DNA from: Caldilineales bacterium
Lineage (GTDB): Bacteria; Chloroflexota; Anaerolineae; J102
Length of the DNA: 52,229 nucleotides
Assembly (NCBI GenBank): GCA_024102915.1
Contig: JAGFJG010000015.1
Span: 1 to 52,229, forward strand
Direction of reading: 5' to 3'
The notes beneath the pieces were generated by a model. It ran no database searches. It had not been told where the DNA came from and saw only the letters and a program-made list of their open reading frames with translations. The stretch's first letter is position 1, and each line of letters starts with the position of its first letter. The translations under genes were made by a program, and so were the position numbers. Of this stretch, positions 1 through 9,000 are shown piece by piece.

Positions 1-12
1 TTATTCGTTTTT

Positions 13-79
13 GCCACGAATGGCACGAATTCACACGAATAAAAGACTTCAATTCGTGCCAATTGGTGAAATTTGTGGC
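13..79. repeat. Imperfect 28-bp inverted repeat (ATTCGTG-type intergenic element)
   Basis: Arms at 13-40 and 52-79 are reverse complements at 22 of 28 positions, separated by 11 bases. The arms carry repeated CACGAAT words. It lies downstream of the hutH stop codon and could fold as a hairpin and act as a terminator for leftward transcription. It is probably one copy of a dispersed element, but no second full copy is seen in this window. Confidence 0.6.
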
Positions 80-120
80 TGATTTTCTAATCGGAAATAG
101 ATACCAACACTCCAGAGGGA

Positions 121-176
121 GACTATCACAGATTTGGGTTTGGAGAATCTGCGTCAAAGATTTTGATTCTGGTCTG
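121..176. repeat. AATCTGCG-type intergenic repeat, copy 1
   Basis: The core AATCTGCGTCAAAGATT starts at 146 and is preceded by ATCACAGATTT. The same words recur near 4710, 6063, 26920 and 38197, always between genes. This copy sits immediately after the hutH stop codon and is less palindromic than the copy at 4683. Confidence 0.5.
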
Positions 177-182
177 TCCATT

Positions 183-1754
183 TCAGATTTCAGAACTTGA
201 TTTGAGAATGTCCTGCACAGCCGCTCGCAATCTGCCGCTGGCAACAAGATCGGCGGCGGCGGCCATGTACGGAGCGAGGATCGCATCCTCGGCCAGGAAC
301 GGAATCTCATACCGGATCTGGCTGTAAGCGACCGCAGTGCCTCGCCCCAGGCGGGCGTGCTCGCCCAGGTTGCGGCGACGAAAATCGACAGCCTGCGCCG
401 CCGCCATCAATTCGATCCCCAACATCTGCTCCAGGTTGCGCAGCACGCGGCGAGCCTGCCGCCCGGCAATCGGGCCATTCGAGACGTGGTCTTCCACATC
501 GGCGGAGGTGGGGATGGTGTCGGCGCTGGCGGGGTGGCAGAGGGCCTTGTTCTCGGAAGCGAGGGCGGCGGCGGTGTATTGGGTGAGCATAAAGCCGGAG
601 TTGAGGCCGCCGTGGTCGGTGAGGAAGGCAGGCAGGAGATTGCCGTTACGGGCCGGATCGATCAATCGGTTCAACCGCCGTTCCGAGATATTACCCAGTT
701 CGGTCATGGCCAGACTGAGATAATCGAAGGCGATTGCCAGTGGCTCCCCATGAAAGTTGCCGCCGCTGATGGCTGTGGGCGAGCCATCCTCCTCGAAAAA
801 GATGATGGGGTTGTCGGTGACGCTGTTCAATTCGATCTCGACCACCCAGCGGGCATAAGCGACGGCGTCGGCGCAGGCCCCATGCACCTGGGGAATGCAG
901 CGCAATGTGTACGCGTCCTGCGGGTCGGCGCGCAGATCGGTGCGGATGAATTCGGAGCCGTCGAGAAGTTGGCGCAGGCGCTCGGCTGTACTCTGCTGGC
1001 GAGGGTGCGGCCTGACGGCATGAATGCGGGCATCGAAGGCCGCCACCGTCCCCTGCAGCGCTTCCAACGAGAGCGCTCCGGCCACGGTGGCCACGAAGGC
1101 GCAATTCTCGGCTTCATCGACGGCCAGGCATCCGAGGGCGGCCATGTAAGCTGTGCCATTTGTCAGCGCCAGCCCCTCTTTGGCCGATAACTCAACCGGA
1201 GCCAGCCCCGCCCGCGCCAGCGCCACATCACCGGGCAACGTTTCATCCCCGACGTTGGCAAAGCCCTCGCCGATCATGATCAGGGTCATGTGCGCAAGCT
1301 GAGCCAGATCCCCGCTGGCCCCCAACGATCCCTGGCGGGGGATGACGGGATGGACGCCGCGCTCGATCATATCCAACAGCAATCGCAGCGTCGGCAGGCG
1401 AATACCGGAATGACCCGATGCCAGCGCATTGGCTCGGGCCAGCATCATCGCCCGCACCACCGGAATAGGCAGGGCTGGACCAGTGCCGGCGCTGTGCGAA
1501 CGAATGATATTGCGTTGCAACTGCCGGATCTGTTCCGGGGGGATGACCTTGTTTTTGAATGCCCCAAACCCTGTCGTGATCCCATACACGACCTGAGATT
1601 CCTCAACGATTTGCTCGACCGCCCGGCTGGCTCGCTCGACCGCCATCACGGCCTCCGGCGTCAGTCTTAGGACGACTTCACCGGGATGGGCTTTGGCGAC
1701 GGCGACGACCTGCTCGATTGTAAGACTGTGACCATCCACATCGATGGTAAGCAT
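183..1754 (-). CDS. hutH: Histidine ammonia-lyase
   Basis: Catalyses non-oxidative deamination of L-histidine to trans-urocanate, the first step of histidine degradation, as a cytoplasmic homotetramer. The Ala-Ser-Gly triad that cyclises to the MIO cofactor is at residues 146-148 inside GSLGASGDL, and the conserved active-site Tyr is Y57 in YGITTGFG. With the ATG at 1754 the protein is 523 residues, normal for the family; the open frame extends further upstream but only over non-conserved His/Arg-rich sequence that overlaps the Nudix gene, so this start is preferred. It follows the Nudix gene by 38 bases on the same strand and is probably co-transcribed with it. No hutU, hutI or hutG is visible in the window, so the rest of the pathway must be elsewhere or absent. 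Confusion with phenylalanine/tyrosine ammonia-lyase is possible in principle, but the length and motif context fit HutH. Confidence 0.95.
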   Translation of the reverse strand: MLTIDVDGHSLTIEQVVAVAKAHPGEVVLRLTPEAVMAVERASRAVEQIVEESQVVYGITTGFGAFKNKVIPPEQIRQLQRNIIRSHSAGTGPALPIPVVRAMMLARANALASGHSGIRLPTLRLLLDMIERGVHPVIPRQGSLGASGDLAQLAHMTLIMIGEGFANVGDETLPGDVALARAGLAPVELSAKEGLALTNGTAYMAALGCLAVDEAENCAFVATVAGALSLEALQGTVAAFDARIHAVRPHPRQQSTAERLRQLLDGSEFIRTDLRADPQDAYTLRCIPQVHGACADAVAYARWVVEIELNSVTDNPIIFFEEDGSPTAISGGNFHGEPLAIAFDYLSLAMTELGNISERRLNRLIDPARNGNLLPAFLTDHGGLNSGFMLTQYTAAALASENKALCHPASADTIPTSADVEDHVSNGPIAGRQARRVLRNLEQMLGIELMAAAQAVDFRRRNLGEHARLGRGTAVAYSQIRYEIPFLAEDAILAPYMAAAADLVASGRLRAAVQDILKSSSEI

Positions 1755-1792
1755 ATTGATTATTCCGTGATGGTGAAAATGTAGGAGGGATT

Positions 1793-2419
1793 TCAGCCGG
1801 TTGTGATGCCGTCGGGCGCTGGCTGAAAGCCAAAGCATTCCTGAAGCAGGCCATGAAGGATACGCGATGTGAATCCCCAGATTGTGAATCCGGCGTATTC
1901 CCAGATGAAATTTTGGCGTGGCAGACCCGCCGTCTCTCGCATCTCCACGCGCACATTTGCCGGGTCGAGAAAGAAGCTGAGTGGGACTTTTACCAACGCC
2001 TGCACCTCGTGCAAATTCAGGTCGAAGTCATCCGTTTGCATCAATTCGGCGACTACCGGCGTGGCATAGAACCCGCTGGACGTCGGGCCGAAGTCATCGA
2101 ACAGCCCCCAAACGTCGATCTGATCCCGGCCAATCCCGATTTCTTCCCGCACCTCGCGCAATGCGGCCGCAATGGCGTCAGCATCGGTCGGGTCTATCGC
2201 GCCGCCGGGGAACGCCATCTGTCCGCCATGTTTGCCAAGCCGATCCGCCCGCTGGATGAACAACACTTGCCAGCCGTTAGCGCCATCGACGAAAGGAACG
2301 AGCACGGCGGCATGTCTGAACGAGGAATCGGCCAGACTTCGCCGTGAACGCGTGGACAACATCCTTTTCATTTGTTGCGCCAGTTCAGCGTCCCCATAGC
2401 GTTTGTCCTCTTTGACCAT
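1793..2419 (-). CDS. Nudix hydrolase, CoA pyrophosphatase (NudL/YeaB) type
   Basis: Predicted to hydrolyse CoA or related nucleoside diphosphate derivatives. The UPF0035-like segment LGKHGGQMAFPGG leads directly into the Nudix helix ending REVREEIG. The first Glu of the textbook Nudix box is absent, as in the NudL subfamily, so this supports the CoA-pyrophosphatase assignment rather than a defect. From the ATG at 2419 the product is 208 residues. The longer reading to 2476 runs through the promoter and is rejected: a TATAAT hexamer ends 6 bases before this ATG, so translation of a leaderless message is likely. The gene is divergent from the serine hydrolase at 2517 and precedes hutH in the same direction. 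Substrate is inferred from family only. Confidence 0.85.
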   Translation of the reverse strand: MVKEDKRYGDAELAQQMKRMLSTRSRRSLADSSFRHAAVLVPFVDGANGWQVLFIQRADRLGKHGGQMAFPGGAIDPTDADAIAAALREVREEIGIGRDQIDVWGLFDDFGPTSSGFYATPVVAELMQTDDFDLNLHEVQALVKVPLSFFLDPANVRVEMRETAGLPRQNFIWEYAGFTIWGFTSRILHGLLQECFGFQPAPDGITTG

Positions 2420-2425
2420 GAAGAG

Positions 2426-2454
2426 ATTATAGGTGCGGCGCAAGCCGGTGGCAA
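2426..2454 (-). promoter_or_regulatory. Promoter of the Nudix-hutH unit, leaderless arrangement
   Basis: On the minus strand TTGCCA (2454-2449) is followed after 17 bases by a perfect TATAAT (2431-2426), then 6 bases, then the ATG at 2419. The start site would coincide with or sit next to the ATG, and no Shine-Dalgarno sequence is present. Confidence 0.7.
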
Positions 2455-2479
2455 CCTGCGCAGCTCTATGCTTCAAACC

Positions 2480-2510
2480 TTACGGCTTTGCGCCAGTTCT
2501 GTGGCATACT
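2480..2510 (+). promoter_or_regulatory. Possible leaderless promoter of the serine hydrolase gene
   Basis: CATACT at 2505-2510 lies 6 bases before the ATG at 2517, the same spacing as at the two strong leaderless promoters in this window. The upstream hexamer TTACGG (2480-2485) is 19 bases away and weak. No ribosome binding site precedes the ATG. Confidence 0.4.
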
Positions 2511-2516
2511 CACCCT

Positions 2517-3668
2517 ATGAACGACATATTTTCCGTGGCTGCGGATGCGTCCGCAGCGGGCATGTCCCCCGGCGGCATCCGGGAAATTGAGACCATCTTC
2601 GATCGACATTTTGCCGAAGGCCTCCATCCCGGCGGACATCTGCTGGTGGTGCGCAACGCTCAGATCGTCGTCGATCGCATGGTTGGTCTGGCCGATCCGG
2701 CCAGCAGGCGACCTGTGCGACCCGACACGGTCTGGCTGCTATTTAGCGCCACCAAACCCTACGCGGCAGTGGCTATCCTCAAACTGGCGACCGAAGGCAG
2801 GCTTGACCTCGACGCGCCCGTGGCTTATTACTGGCCGGAGTTTGGTCAGAAAGGAAAGCAGGCGATTACGGTGCGCCATGTGCTGACGCATCGCGGGGGC
2901 GTGCCTTTGGGGAAGCTGTTCCGCCAGCCGTGGATATGGCCGTTCTGGCGTTTGAGCGCCCGCGCCATCGCCCGCATGGAACCGGAATATCCCTGCGGCG
3001 AGGTTGTCGCTTATCACGCCCTGAATTTCGGCTACATTCTGGGCGAGGTCGTGCACCGTGTGGATGGCCGGTCGCTACGGCGTTATCTGAAAGAGGAACT
3101 ATTCCAACCGATGGGGCTGCACGACACCTATCTTGGCATCCCCCACCGTTCGGACGTGTGGCGGCGGCGAAGCATGGTGCGCGCCATCGACGATGAAACC
3201 GAACTGAATCAGGCGCAATTCATCGCCGCCCGCCGGCTGTTTCGCACGGCATCGATTCCCGCCGCCTCTGGCCACAGCACCATTTATGAGCACGCGCAGC
3301 TTTATCAGCTATTGTTGAACGGAGGCGAATGGCGGGGTAAGCAACTGCTCTCGCCCGAAGTCCCCGAAATCCTGGTCACGCCCAGCAATCCTGAACCCTG
3401 TCAGATCGACCGGGTGACCGAGCGCGCCACGCGCTGGGGTCATGGCGTCAGTTTGGGCGGCTCCATCCGGTCGGGCCACCGCTCTTTCCTGGGCAGGGCC
3501 AGCGGCCCGCGCGCGTTCGGGCACGGCGGATTGCGTTCGCATGCCGCCTGGGCTGATCTCGACCGCCAGTTGATCTGCGCCTATTTTACCAACGGGCTTG
3601 TGGCATCCGACCGGGCCGACGAACGCGCCGCCGAGATCAGCGATGCCGTCCTGGCGGCCTGCCTATAA
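2517..3668 (+). CDS. Serine hydrolase, beta-lactamase class C / EstB family
   Basis: A 383-residue protein of the penicillin-binding-protein-like serine hydrolase fold. The nucleophile motif SxxK is S77-A-T-K80, the Tyr motif region is YHALNFG near residue 166, and a GHGG motif near 335-338 takes the place of the class C KTG box. Such proteins are usually esterases, D-amino peptidases or lactone/amide hydrolases rather than resistance enzymes. No signal peptide is visible, so a cytoplasmic location is likely. The upstream open frame to 2433 overlaps the divergent promoter region and encodes no conserved sequence; MNDIFS at 2517 is the better start. It stands alone between the divergent Nudix gene and the sigma factor gene. 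The exact substrate cannot be told from sequence. Confidence 0.85.
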   Translation: MNDIFSVAADASAAGMSPGGIREIETIFDRHFAEGLHPGGHLLVVRNAQIVVDRMVGLADPASRRPVRPDTVWLLFSATKPYAAVAILKLATEGRLDLDAPVAYYWPEFGQKGKQAITVRHVLTHRGGVPLGKLFRQPWIWPFWRLSARAIARMEPEYPCGEVVAYHALNFGYILGEVVHRVDGRSLRRYLKEELFQPMGLHDTYLGIPHRSDVWRRRSMVRAIDDETELNQAQFIAARRLFRTASIPAASGHSTIYEHAQLYQLLLNGGEWRGKQLLSPEVPEILVTPSNPEPCQIDRVTERATRWGHGVSLGGSIRSGHRSFLGRASGPRAFGHGGLRSHAAWADLDRQLICAYFTNGLVASDRADERAAEISDAVLAACL

Positions 3669-3681
3669 CGCACGGGACATG

Positions 3682-3687
3682 TATAAT
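3682..3687 (+). promoter_or_regulatory. Likely -10 element upstream of the ECF sigma gene
   Basis: A perfect TATAAT lies 14 bases after the serine hydrolase stop codon, giving a leader of roughly 60 bases before the ATG at 3755. No good -35 hexamer is seen at 17 bases, so recognition by an alternative factor or an activator is possible. Confidence 0.4.
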
Positions 3688-3754
3688 AAAGGGGTCCACG
3701 TTCGCCAGACACTGCGGGCGTTTACGTAACCTTGCACCAACGGATTGCATCGAA

Positions 3755-4381
3755 ATGACCACTGTACCCATTGATCTCGAAATCTATGAGGACGAAGAAG
3801 CCCTCTTGCAGGGCTTGCTCGATGGCGACCGATTCGCCTGCGCCTGTATGCTCAAACGCCATGCGCCCAGGGTCTATGCCGTAGCCTTGCGCATGATGGG
3901 CGATCCGGACGAAGCCGAAGAAGTCCTGCAAGAAACGTTTATTAGCGCCTGCAAAAACATCACCACATTTGAACAGCGCAGCGCTCTGAGCACCTGGCTG
4001 CATCGCATCGCCACCAACGCCGCTCTGATGCGCCTGCGCAAACGCAAGGGCTATGAAGTCTCCTTGGATGCTCCGGTCGAAACCCTCGATGGCGATGACG
4101 TACCCCGCCAGATCGCTGATTGGGCTTACGCACCAAGCAGCCATGCTCTCGACAGCGAAACCCGGCAAATCCTGGAGGACGCCGTCGCACAACTGCCGGA
4201 GACCCTGCGCACGACATTCATTTTACGAGAAATCGAAGGGTACAGCACTGAGGAAACAGCTACCATGCTCGACATCAGCATCTCGGCTGCAAAGGTGAGA
4301 TTACACCGGGCCCGATTGCGGCTCAGGGAAATCCTCACCCCCTACTTTTCCGATGAATTCTCAGCGAGCGATCCGGAATGA
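3755..4381 (+). CDS. ECF-type RNA polymerase sigma factor
   Basis: Directs RNA polymerase to a dedicated promoter set. The 208-residue protein has region 2 at about residues 25-95, with the -10-recognition helix around PDEAEEVLQETFISAC, an acidic linker, and a region 4 helix-turn-helix at about 145-200 (YSTEETATMLDISISAAKVR). There is no sigma region 1.1 or 3, as expected for an ECF factor. Its stop codon overlaps the next start in ATGA, so translation is coupled to the putative anti-sigma factor, the classical arrangement for post-translational control. No sensor or target operon is identifiable nearby; the regulon is unknown. Confidence 0.92.
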   Translation: MTTVPIDLEIYEDEEALLQGLLDGDRFACACMLKRHAPRVYAVALRMMGDPDEAEEVLQETFISACKNITTFEQRSALSTWLHRIATNAALMRLRKRKGYEVSLDAPVETLDGDDVPRQIADWAYAPSSHALDSETRQILEDAVAQLPETLRTTFILREIEGYSTEETATMLDISISAAKVRLHRARLRLREILTPYFSDEFSASDPE

Positions 4382-4650
4382 GCGCACAACATGCCACCCA
4401 TAATTGCAGCGAAGTTCTGACACAACTCAATGACTATGTCGATGGCGAACTCGACGCCGGTCTTTGCGTCGAGCTTGAGGATCATCTGCGGAGCTGCACC
4501 GATTGCCGGATCGTCCTCGACACGCTGCAAAAAACCGTCTATTTAGTCCATCAGTTGGGGGACCAGGACAGCGATATCCCGGAAGATGTGGAGGCGAGGC
4601 TGTTCGCCAAGATGAATCTGGAAACTTACCTGCCGGCGCGGGGTGCATAG
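4378..4650 (+). CDS. Zinc-finger (zf-HC2) anti-sigma factor
   Basis: A 90-residue protein with the ZAS signature H36-x3-C40-x2-C43 in EDHLRSCTDC and an upstream C10 that could complete the zinc site. ZAS domains of this kind bind and inactivate the partner ECF sigma factor, often in response to redox or zinc state. It starts within the sigma gene's stop codon (ATGA), so the two are made together. There is no transmembrane segment, so this would be a soluble, cytoplasmic sensor rather than a membrane relay. Function is inferred from motif and position. Confidence 0.85.
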   Translation: MSAQHATHNCSEVLTQLNDYVDGELDAGLCVELEDHLRSCTDCRIVLDTLQKTVYLVHQLGDQDSDIPEDVEARLFAKMNLETYLPARGA

Positions 4651-4682
4651 AATCTTAACCGGGGCAAGTACGCATCAAAAAG

Positions 4683-4735
4683 ATCATCCACAGACTCTTC
4701 TTGTTTAATCTGCGAAATCTGCGGATGATTTTCTT
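4683..4735. repeat. AATCTGCG-type palindromic repeat, copy 2
   Basis: ATCATCCACAGA (4683-4694) pairs with TCTGCGGATGAT (4718-4729) over 12 bases with one mismatch, and TTTTCTTG follows on the plus strand. It could serve as a rho-independent terminator for the sigma/anti-sigma operon. It is the most symmetric copy of the dispersed repeat family in this window. Confidence 0.6.
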
Positions 4736-4766
4736 GTGTTCCGTGCAAAAACATCCTTCTTAGGGT

Positions 4767-5987
4767 ATGGTTGAAAACATGATGGTTGAGCTATATCGTC
4801 TACAAAATCCTGTTCAGAATTACGATTGGGGATCGTACGACGCCATCCCTCGCCTGCTTGGACAGCCCGTGCCGTCACCCGATCCTCAGGCGGAATTGTG
4901 GATGGGCGCGCACCCCAAGGGGCCGTCTCAGGCGCTGGTCGCGGGGCATTGGACGCTATTGCCGGAATTGATCGCCGCATCACCAGAGTCAATTTTGGGG
5001 TCAGCCGTTGCCGCCGATTTCGAGGACAAATTGCCCTTTCTATTCAAGGTTCTGTCGGCGTCGCGGGCGCTGTCCATCCAGGTGCATCCCAGCATCGAGC
5101 AGGCGCGGGCAGGATTCGCCCGCGAGAATCGGCTGGGCATTCCCGTCACTGCGCCCGAACGCAACTACCGGGACGAAAATCACAAGCCGGAGATCATCTG
5201 CGCCCTCACGCCGTTCTATGCCCTGAATGGTTTTCGCAACTTGCCGGAGATGCTGGATTTGCTGCAACGGGTCGATTCGCAGGCCTTGCGACCGCATGTG
5301 GATGCCTTCAATTTGCAACCCGACGCTAAGGGTCTGGAGCGATTCTTCACCGCCATCATGACGATGGATATCGCTCGCCAACGCCAGGCCGTAACCGAGG
5401 TCGTCCACTTTACCGACATTCATCAGGATGAGGGAATGGTTTTTGAATGGATTGTGGAATTGAACGCGCAATATCCTGGCGACATCGGCGTACTCAGCCC
5501 TCTGCTGATCAATCTGGTCAGGTTGGAGCCAGGGCAGGCGATGTACTCGCAGGCGCGGCAACTCCACGCCTACCTGTTGGGAACCGGCATCGAGCTCATG
5601 GCCAACTCGGACAACGTACTGCGCGGCGGCCTCACCAGCAAGCATATTGATGTGCCGGAACTGCTCGCAACTTTGCGCTACGATGAAGCCGATATCGTCA
5701 TTCAGCAGCCGCAACCCGCCGCCGATGGGTCGCTGGCCTTTTCGTCCAATGCGCGGGAGTTCCACCTTTCAATCATCGATGTGGGACCTGTACGAAGTTT
5801 CGAAAGCGTCGCCAATCGCAGTGTCGAGATATTGATTTGCACGGAAGGCGAGGTGCGCGTCTTCAATACTGCCAGCGGGCAGAGCCTCGACATCCGCCAG
5901 GGCGAATCCTTCCTCGCCCCGGCTAGCGTGCCGGTCTATCGCGTCGAAGGAATGGGACGGTTGTTTCGGGCTTCGGTTCCAGATTGA
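4767..5987 (+). CDS. manA: Mannose-6-phosphate isomerase, class I
   Basis: Interconverts mannose-6-phosphate and fructose-6-phosphate, feeding GDP-mannose or mannose catabolism. The cupin-type zinc site is recognisable: Gln and His in ALSIQVHPS, Glu in NHKPEII, and His in the LHAYLLGTG segment; the following ELMANSDNVLRGGLT block is diagnostic of type I enzymes. The open frame gives 406 residues; in-frame ATGs at 4779 and 4782 are equally plausible starts, since family members begin just before YRLQNP and no Shine-Dalgarno sequence decides. It stands alone, flanked on both sides by copies of the same intergenic repeat, and is convergent with the giant gene that ends at 6093. Confidence 0.93.
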   Translation: MVENMMVELYRLQNPVQNYDWGSYDAIPRLLGQPVPSPDPQAELWMGAHPKGPSQALVAGHWTLLPELIAASPESILGSAVAADFEDKLPFLFKVLSASRALSIQVHPSIEQARAGFARENRLGIPVTAPERNYRDENHKPEIICALTPFYALNGFRNLPEMLDLLQRVDSQALRPHVDAFNLQPDAKGLERFFTAIMTMDIARQRQAVTEVVHFTDIHQDEGMVFEWIVELNAQYPGDIGVLSPLLINLVRLEPGQAMYSQARQLHAYLLGTGIELMANSDNVLRGGLTSKHIDVPELLATLRYDEADIVIQQPQPAADGSLAFSSNAREFHLSIIDVGPVRSFESVANRSVEILICTEGEVRVFNTASGQSLDIRQGESFLAPASVPVYRVEGMGRLFRASVPD

Positions 5988-6020
5988 TGCTGAAGCTGGC
6001 CGAACCGGAGACCAAAATAG

Positions 6021-6083
6021 TTATCCATAGATTGGCGCAGATTCTTCCACCTATATCTGTGTAATCTGCGGATGATTTTCTTT
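6021..6083. repeat. AATCTGCG-type palindromic repeat, copy 3
   Basis: TTATCCATAGATT (6021-6033) is opposed by AATCTGCGGATGAT (6063-6076), followed by TTTTCTTT. It fills the gap between the convergent manA and the giant gene and may terminate transcription from either side. Confidence 0.55.
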
Positions 6084-6092
6084 ATCAAGGCG

Positions 6093-9000
6093 CTAAAGCT
6101 CGATAATGTCGGCGTGCACCAGGCGCTCGTCGCGGCTGTTGTCGAATTGCTCGAACTCGCGGATGACAAGGCGCAGGCGCTCGCCAATCAGATCGGCAGG
6201 CGCGGCGATTTGTCCCGTCCAGGTCGTGACGCCGCGGGCGTCCACGCCGCCGGGCGTGAGCACGATCGCCGGGTCATCGGGCGAAGCGGCCACCCAACCC
6301 AGCGTCTCATCCTCGATTTCGGCTCGACGGCGTTCGATATGAATCCGCATCTGGCTGGTACGGGGGATGACGGCGGTGTTCAACATGCGCAACGCCTGAT
6401 ACGTCACCCCGGCGACGGTGACATGAAAGACGCCGGGATCATTTGCATCGCGGGTGACCGAGGCGGCGCGGTCGGGCGCAGTCTGCACGAAATCGGCCAG
6501 CACGACGGATGACAGCCGCAAATCATTGAGCGACATGGGCTGGTAGCGGGCGAGGGCCAGCCGGATGAAGGGATAATACGCCTGAGCCGTGTCCAGTTCC
6601 AGATCGCAATACCACAGCTTACGCTCGCCGTCCCACTGCGGCTGAAACAACACGGCCTGCGCCTTTTCGTTGAAGAACTCGGCTAATTGCACGTGGGTTT
6701 CGGTGCGAAGAGCGTTCTTGAATGCCGATGACTTCGGCAACTCGACCGGCGGCGAGAACCACAACGGATCCTGGCCCCAGAAGGTCGAGACCTCGTAGGT
6801 GCGAGCTTTGCGATCGGGCAGGCTGTCTTTCAGCACGACCGCCATCAGTTCCCCCTCGCCTGAGGAAAACCAGGGGCGTTCGAGATAGACGCGCACGCCC
6901 CCGCCGATGCGACGGCTGGAGACGCTGCCATCGTCCTGCACGTCCTGTTCCCAGGCGAAGGTGGGCAGCACGTAACGCACATGCGGCGCGGCGGGCCGGG
7001 CGGTGCTGAGAATGTCAAGCTCGATCTCGTCGCCGACGCGAGTGATATTGGCGGGGTCTTGCCAGAGGGCGGGGGCGAAGTATTCGCGGAAGCGGGTCGT
7101 CGCCGTCATGTGATAGCGCACATGGCGATAGCGCGTATCGCCGAACTCATGGCCCGTGATCTTCTCGGCCAGATTGAGCTGGCTGTTCATGCGGTCGCGG
7201 CGGGTGGGTGAAAGATTACCTTGTGGGTTCGCCAGGCCGTCGCGCAGCCGTCGGGCGACGAACTCGCATTTCTGCGTGTCGAAAATAAGGGTGCGCTCGT
7301 CCCGCAAATCCAGCGCATCTTCCGCTTCCTGGTCAATGCCGACGAGCGAAATCGGCTGCTTTTCGAGATACGTGGGGATTTCTGTCACGTGCGCCTGGGC
7401 GTCGAACGTCTCCCACGAGTCCTTACTTGGGTCGTCACGCGTCTCCTTCCACGCCGCTAACAGATCGAGCTTGGCCGTGCTGGGGGCGTGCAAATCCACC
7501 TCACCCCGCAAGCTCGCCCGCGTCGCCCCTTGCCAGCGCTCCGCCTCCATTTGCAGCGACGGCTGCGCCAACGGTTGCTGCACAGCATGTACCAGCGTGA
7601 GATTGCGGAACGGCGTCACCATCCAATGCCGGCTTTCTTTGATCATCTCGGACAGCGTGTCGAACCCGGCGGCATCGAGCTTGCCCTGCTCCATCGCCTC
7701 CAACAGCCATCGCCATAAGGCCGCTTGTTCCAGATCGCCGCCGAAAAGCGAGCACACACGCACAGTCATTTGCGCCGAGGCGGGCATCAGCACAGTCAGC
7801 ACGCGCGTGGCGTCATCCCAGACCGACGCGCCTTCGCCCTCGGCGATGCGGATGCGGAACGGCGTGGCCTCGTGCCAGGCATTGCCGCCAAAACGCACCA
7901 CCGTATCCTGGCCCATGGGCACGCCCGGCAGCCCGCGCAACACCACGCCCACCGCCCAGGGATCTGGCAGATACGGCGTGATCAGTTGCTCCTCGCTGTG
8001 GATGGCGTAACCCTCGTTAGAGTCGGGATCATCACTGGTGCGGATGAAACGCACGGTGGGCAGCGAGGTGTCGGCCAGATTGCCGGACTCGCGCACGGCC
8101 AGCGCGTACACTTCCTGGCGGATGGCGGCGACCTGATCGGGCGGCAGCAAATCGGGCTTGGCGTCGAAGGCGGCGTCGAGCAGTCCGTGCGTTTCGATCA
8201 TTTGCAGCGCCGCTTTGGGCGCGACGGCATGACGCTCGTTTTCGGACAGATAGGGGGGATGGTTGGCGGCATAGTTGGCGGCGTTCTGGTCGAAGTTGCT
8301 GCGGATAACCATCCGTTCCAGTGATTCGCCCTCGGTGAATTCCTCGCGGGGAACCAGTTCGGGCGGGTTGACCGGCTCGAAACGGCTGAAGGGCAACTCG
8401 CCCTGTTTCGGGAAGACGGGCGGCGCGTTCACAGCCAGTTTTTCGATCACGGCGGAAGCTTCGTCGAGCGTGGGGCTGTTCCCGGCCAGATCGACGGCCC
8501 GCACCCGGAATTGGTAGCGATGGCCGAAACGCAACCGGGGCAGCGTGCCATCCTGCACGCGAAAACTCGTCTCCAGCGGCAAGCTGGTCAGAGCCTTGTT
8601 CTCCACGCGCTGAGGCTGCGTCTCTGGCGCATCCGGGTCGGGCGCCCGCGGGTCGCGCGAGATGCTCTTGCCGGGCCGGGGGGCGGACAGGCTCCAGCCG
8701 TCCCAGGTGACCAGGGATTCGTGCAAATACAACTCGCTGGCCGGATCGACGGGCGTGTTGGGCGCTTGCGCCGGGCCGGTGACGCTGACCTGCGTATAAC
8801 CCTCGTCGGGGATATCGAAGGGGCCGGGAGCAAAGTTGAGAGCGTTGTACGTGCCCAGGCGTTGGTGCAACGAGCGCCAGGGGCCGGCGTCGGGATCGCG
8901 CACGTCGAGGCGATAACCACGGGTGAGGTCTTCGGCAAAGAGGGCGGGCGGGTTGGCCGGGTCGGCTTCGAGCAGGGTGTTCAGGTCGAGCGAGCGATTG

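Noticed and set aside
357..1190. Plus-strand frame of 277 codons opposite hutH
   Set aside because: hutH is certain on the other strand; this frame is Gly/Val-rich noise.
183..2419. A histidine-utilisation operon
   Set aside because: Only hutH is present; its neighbour is a Nudix hydrolase of the CoA type and no other hut genes lie in the window.
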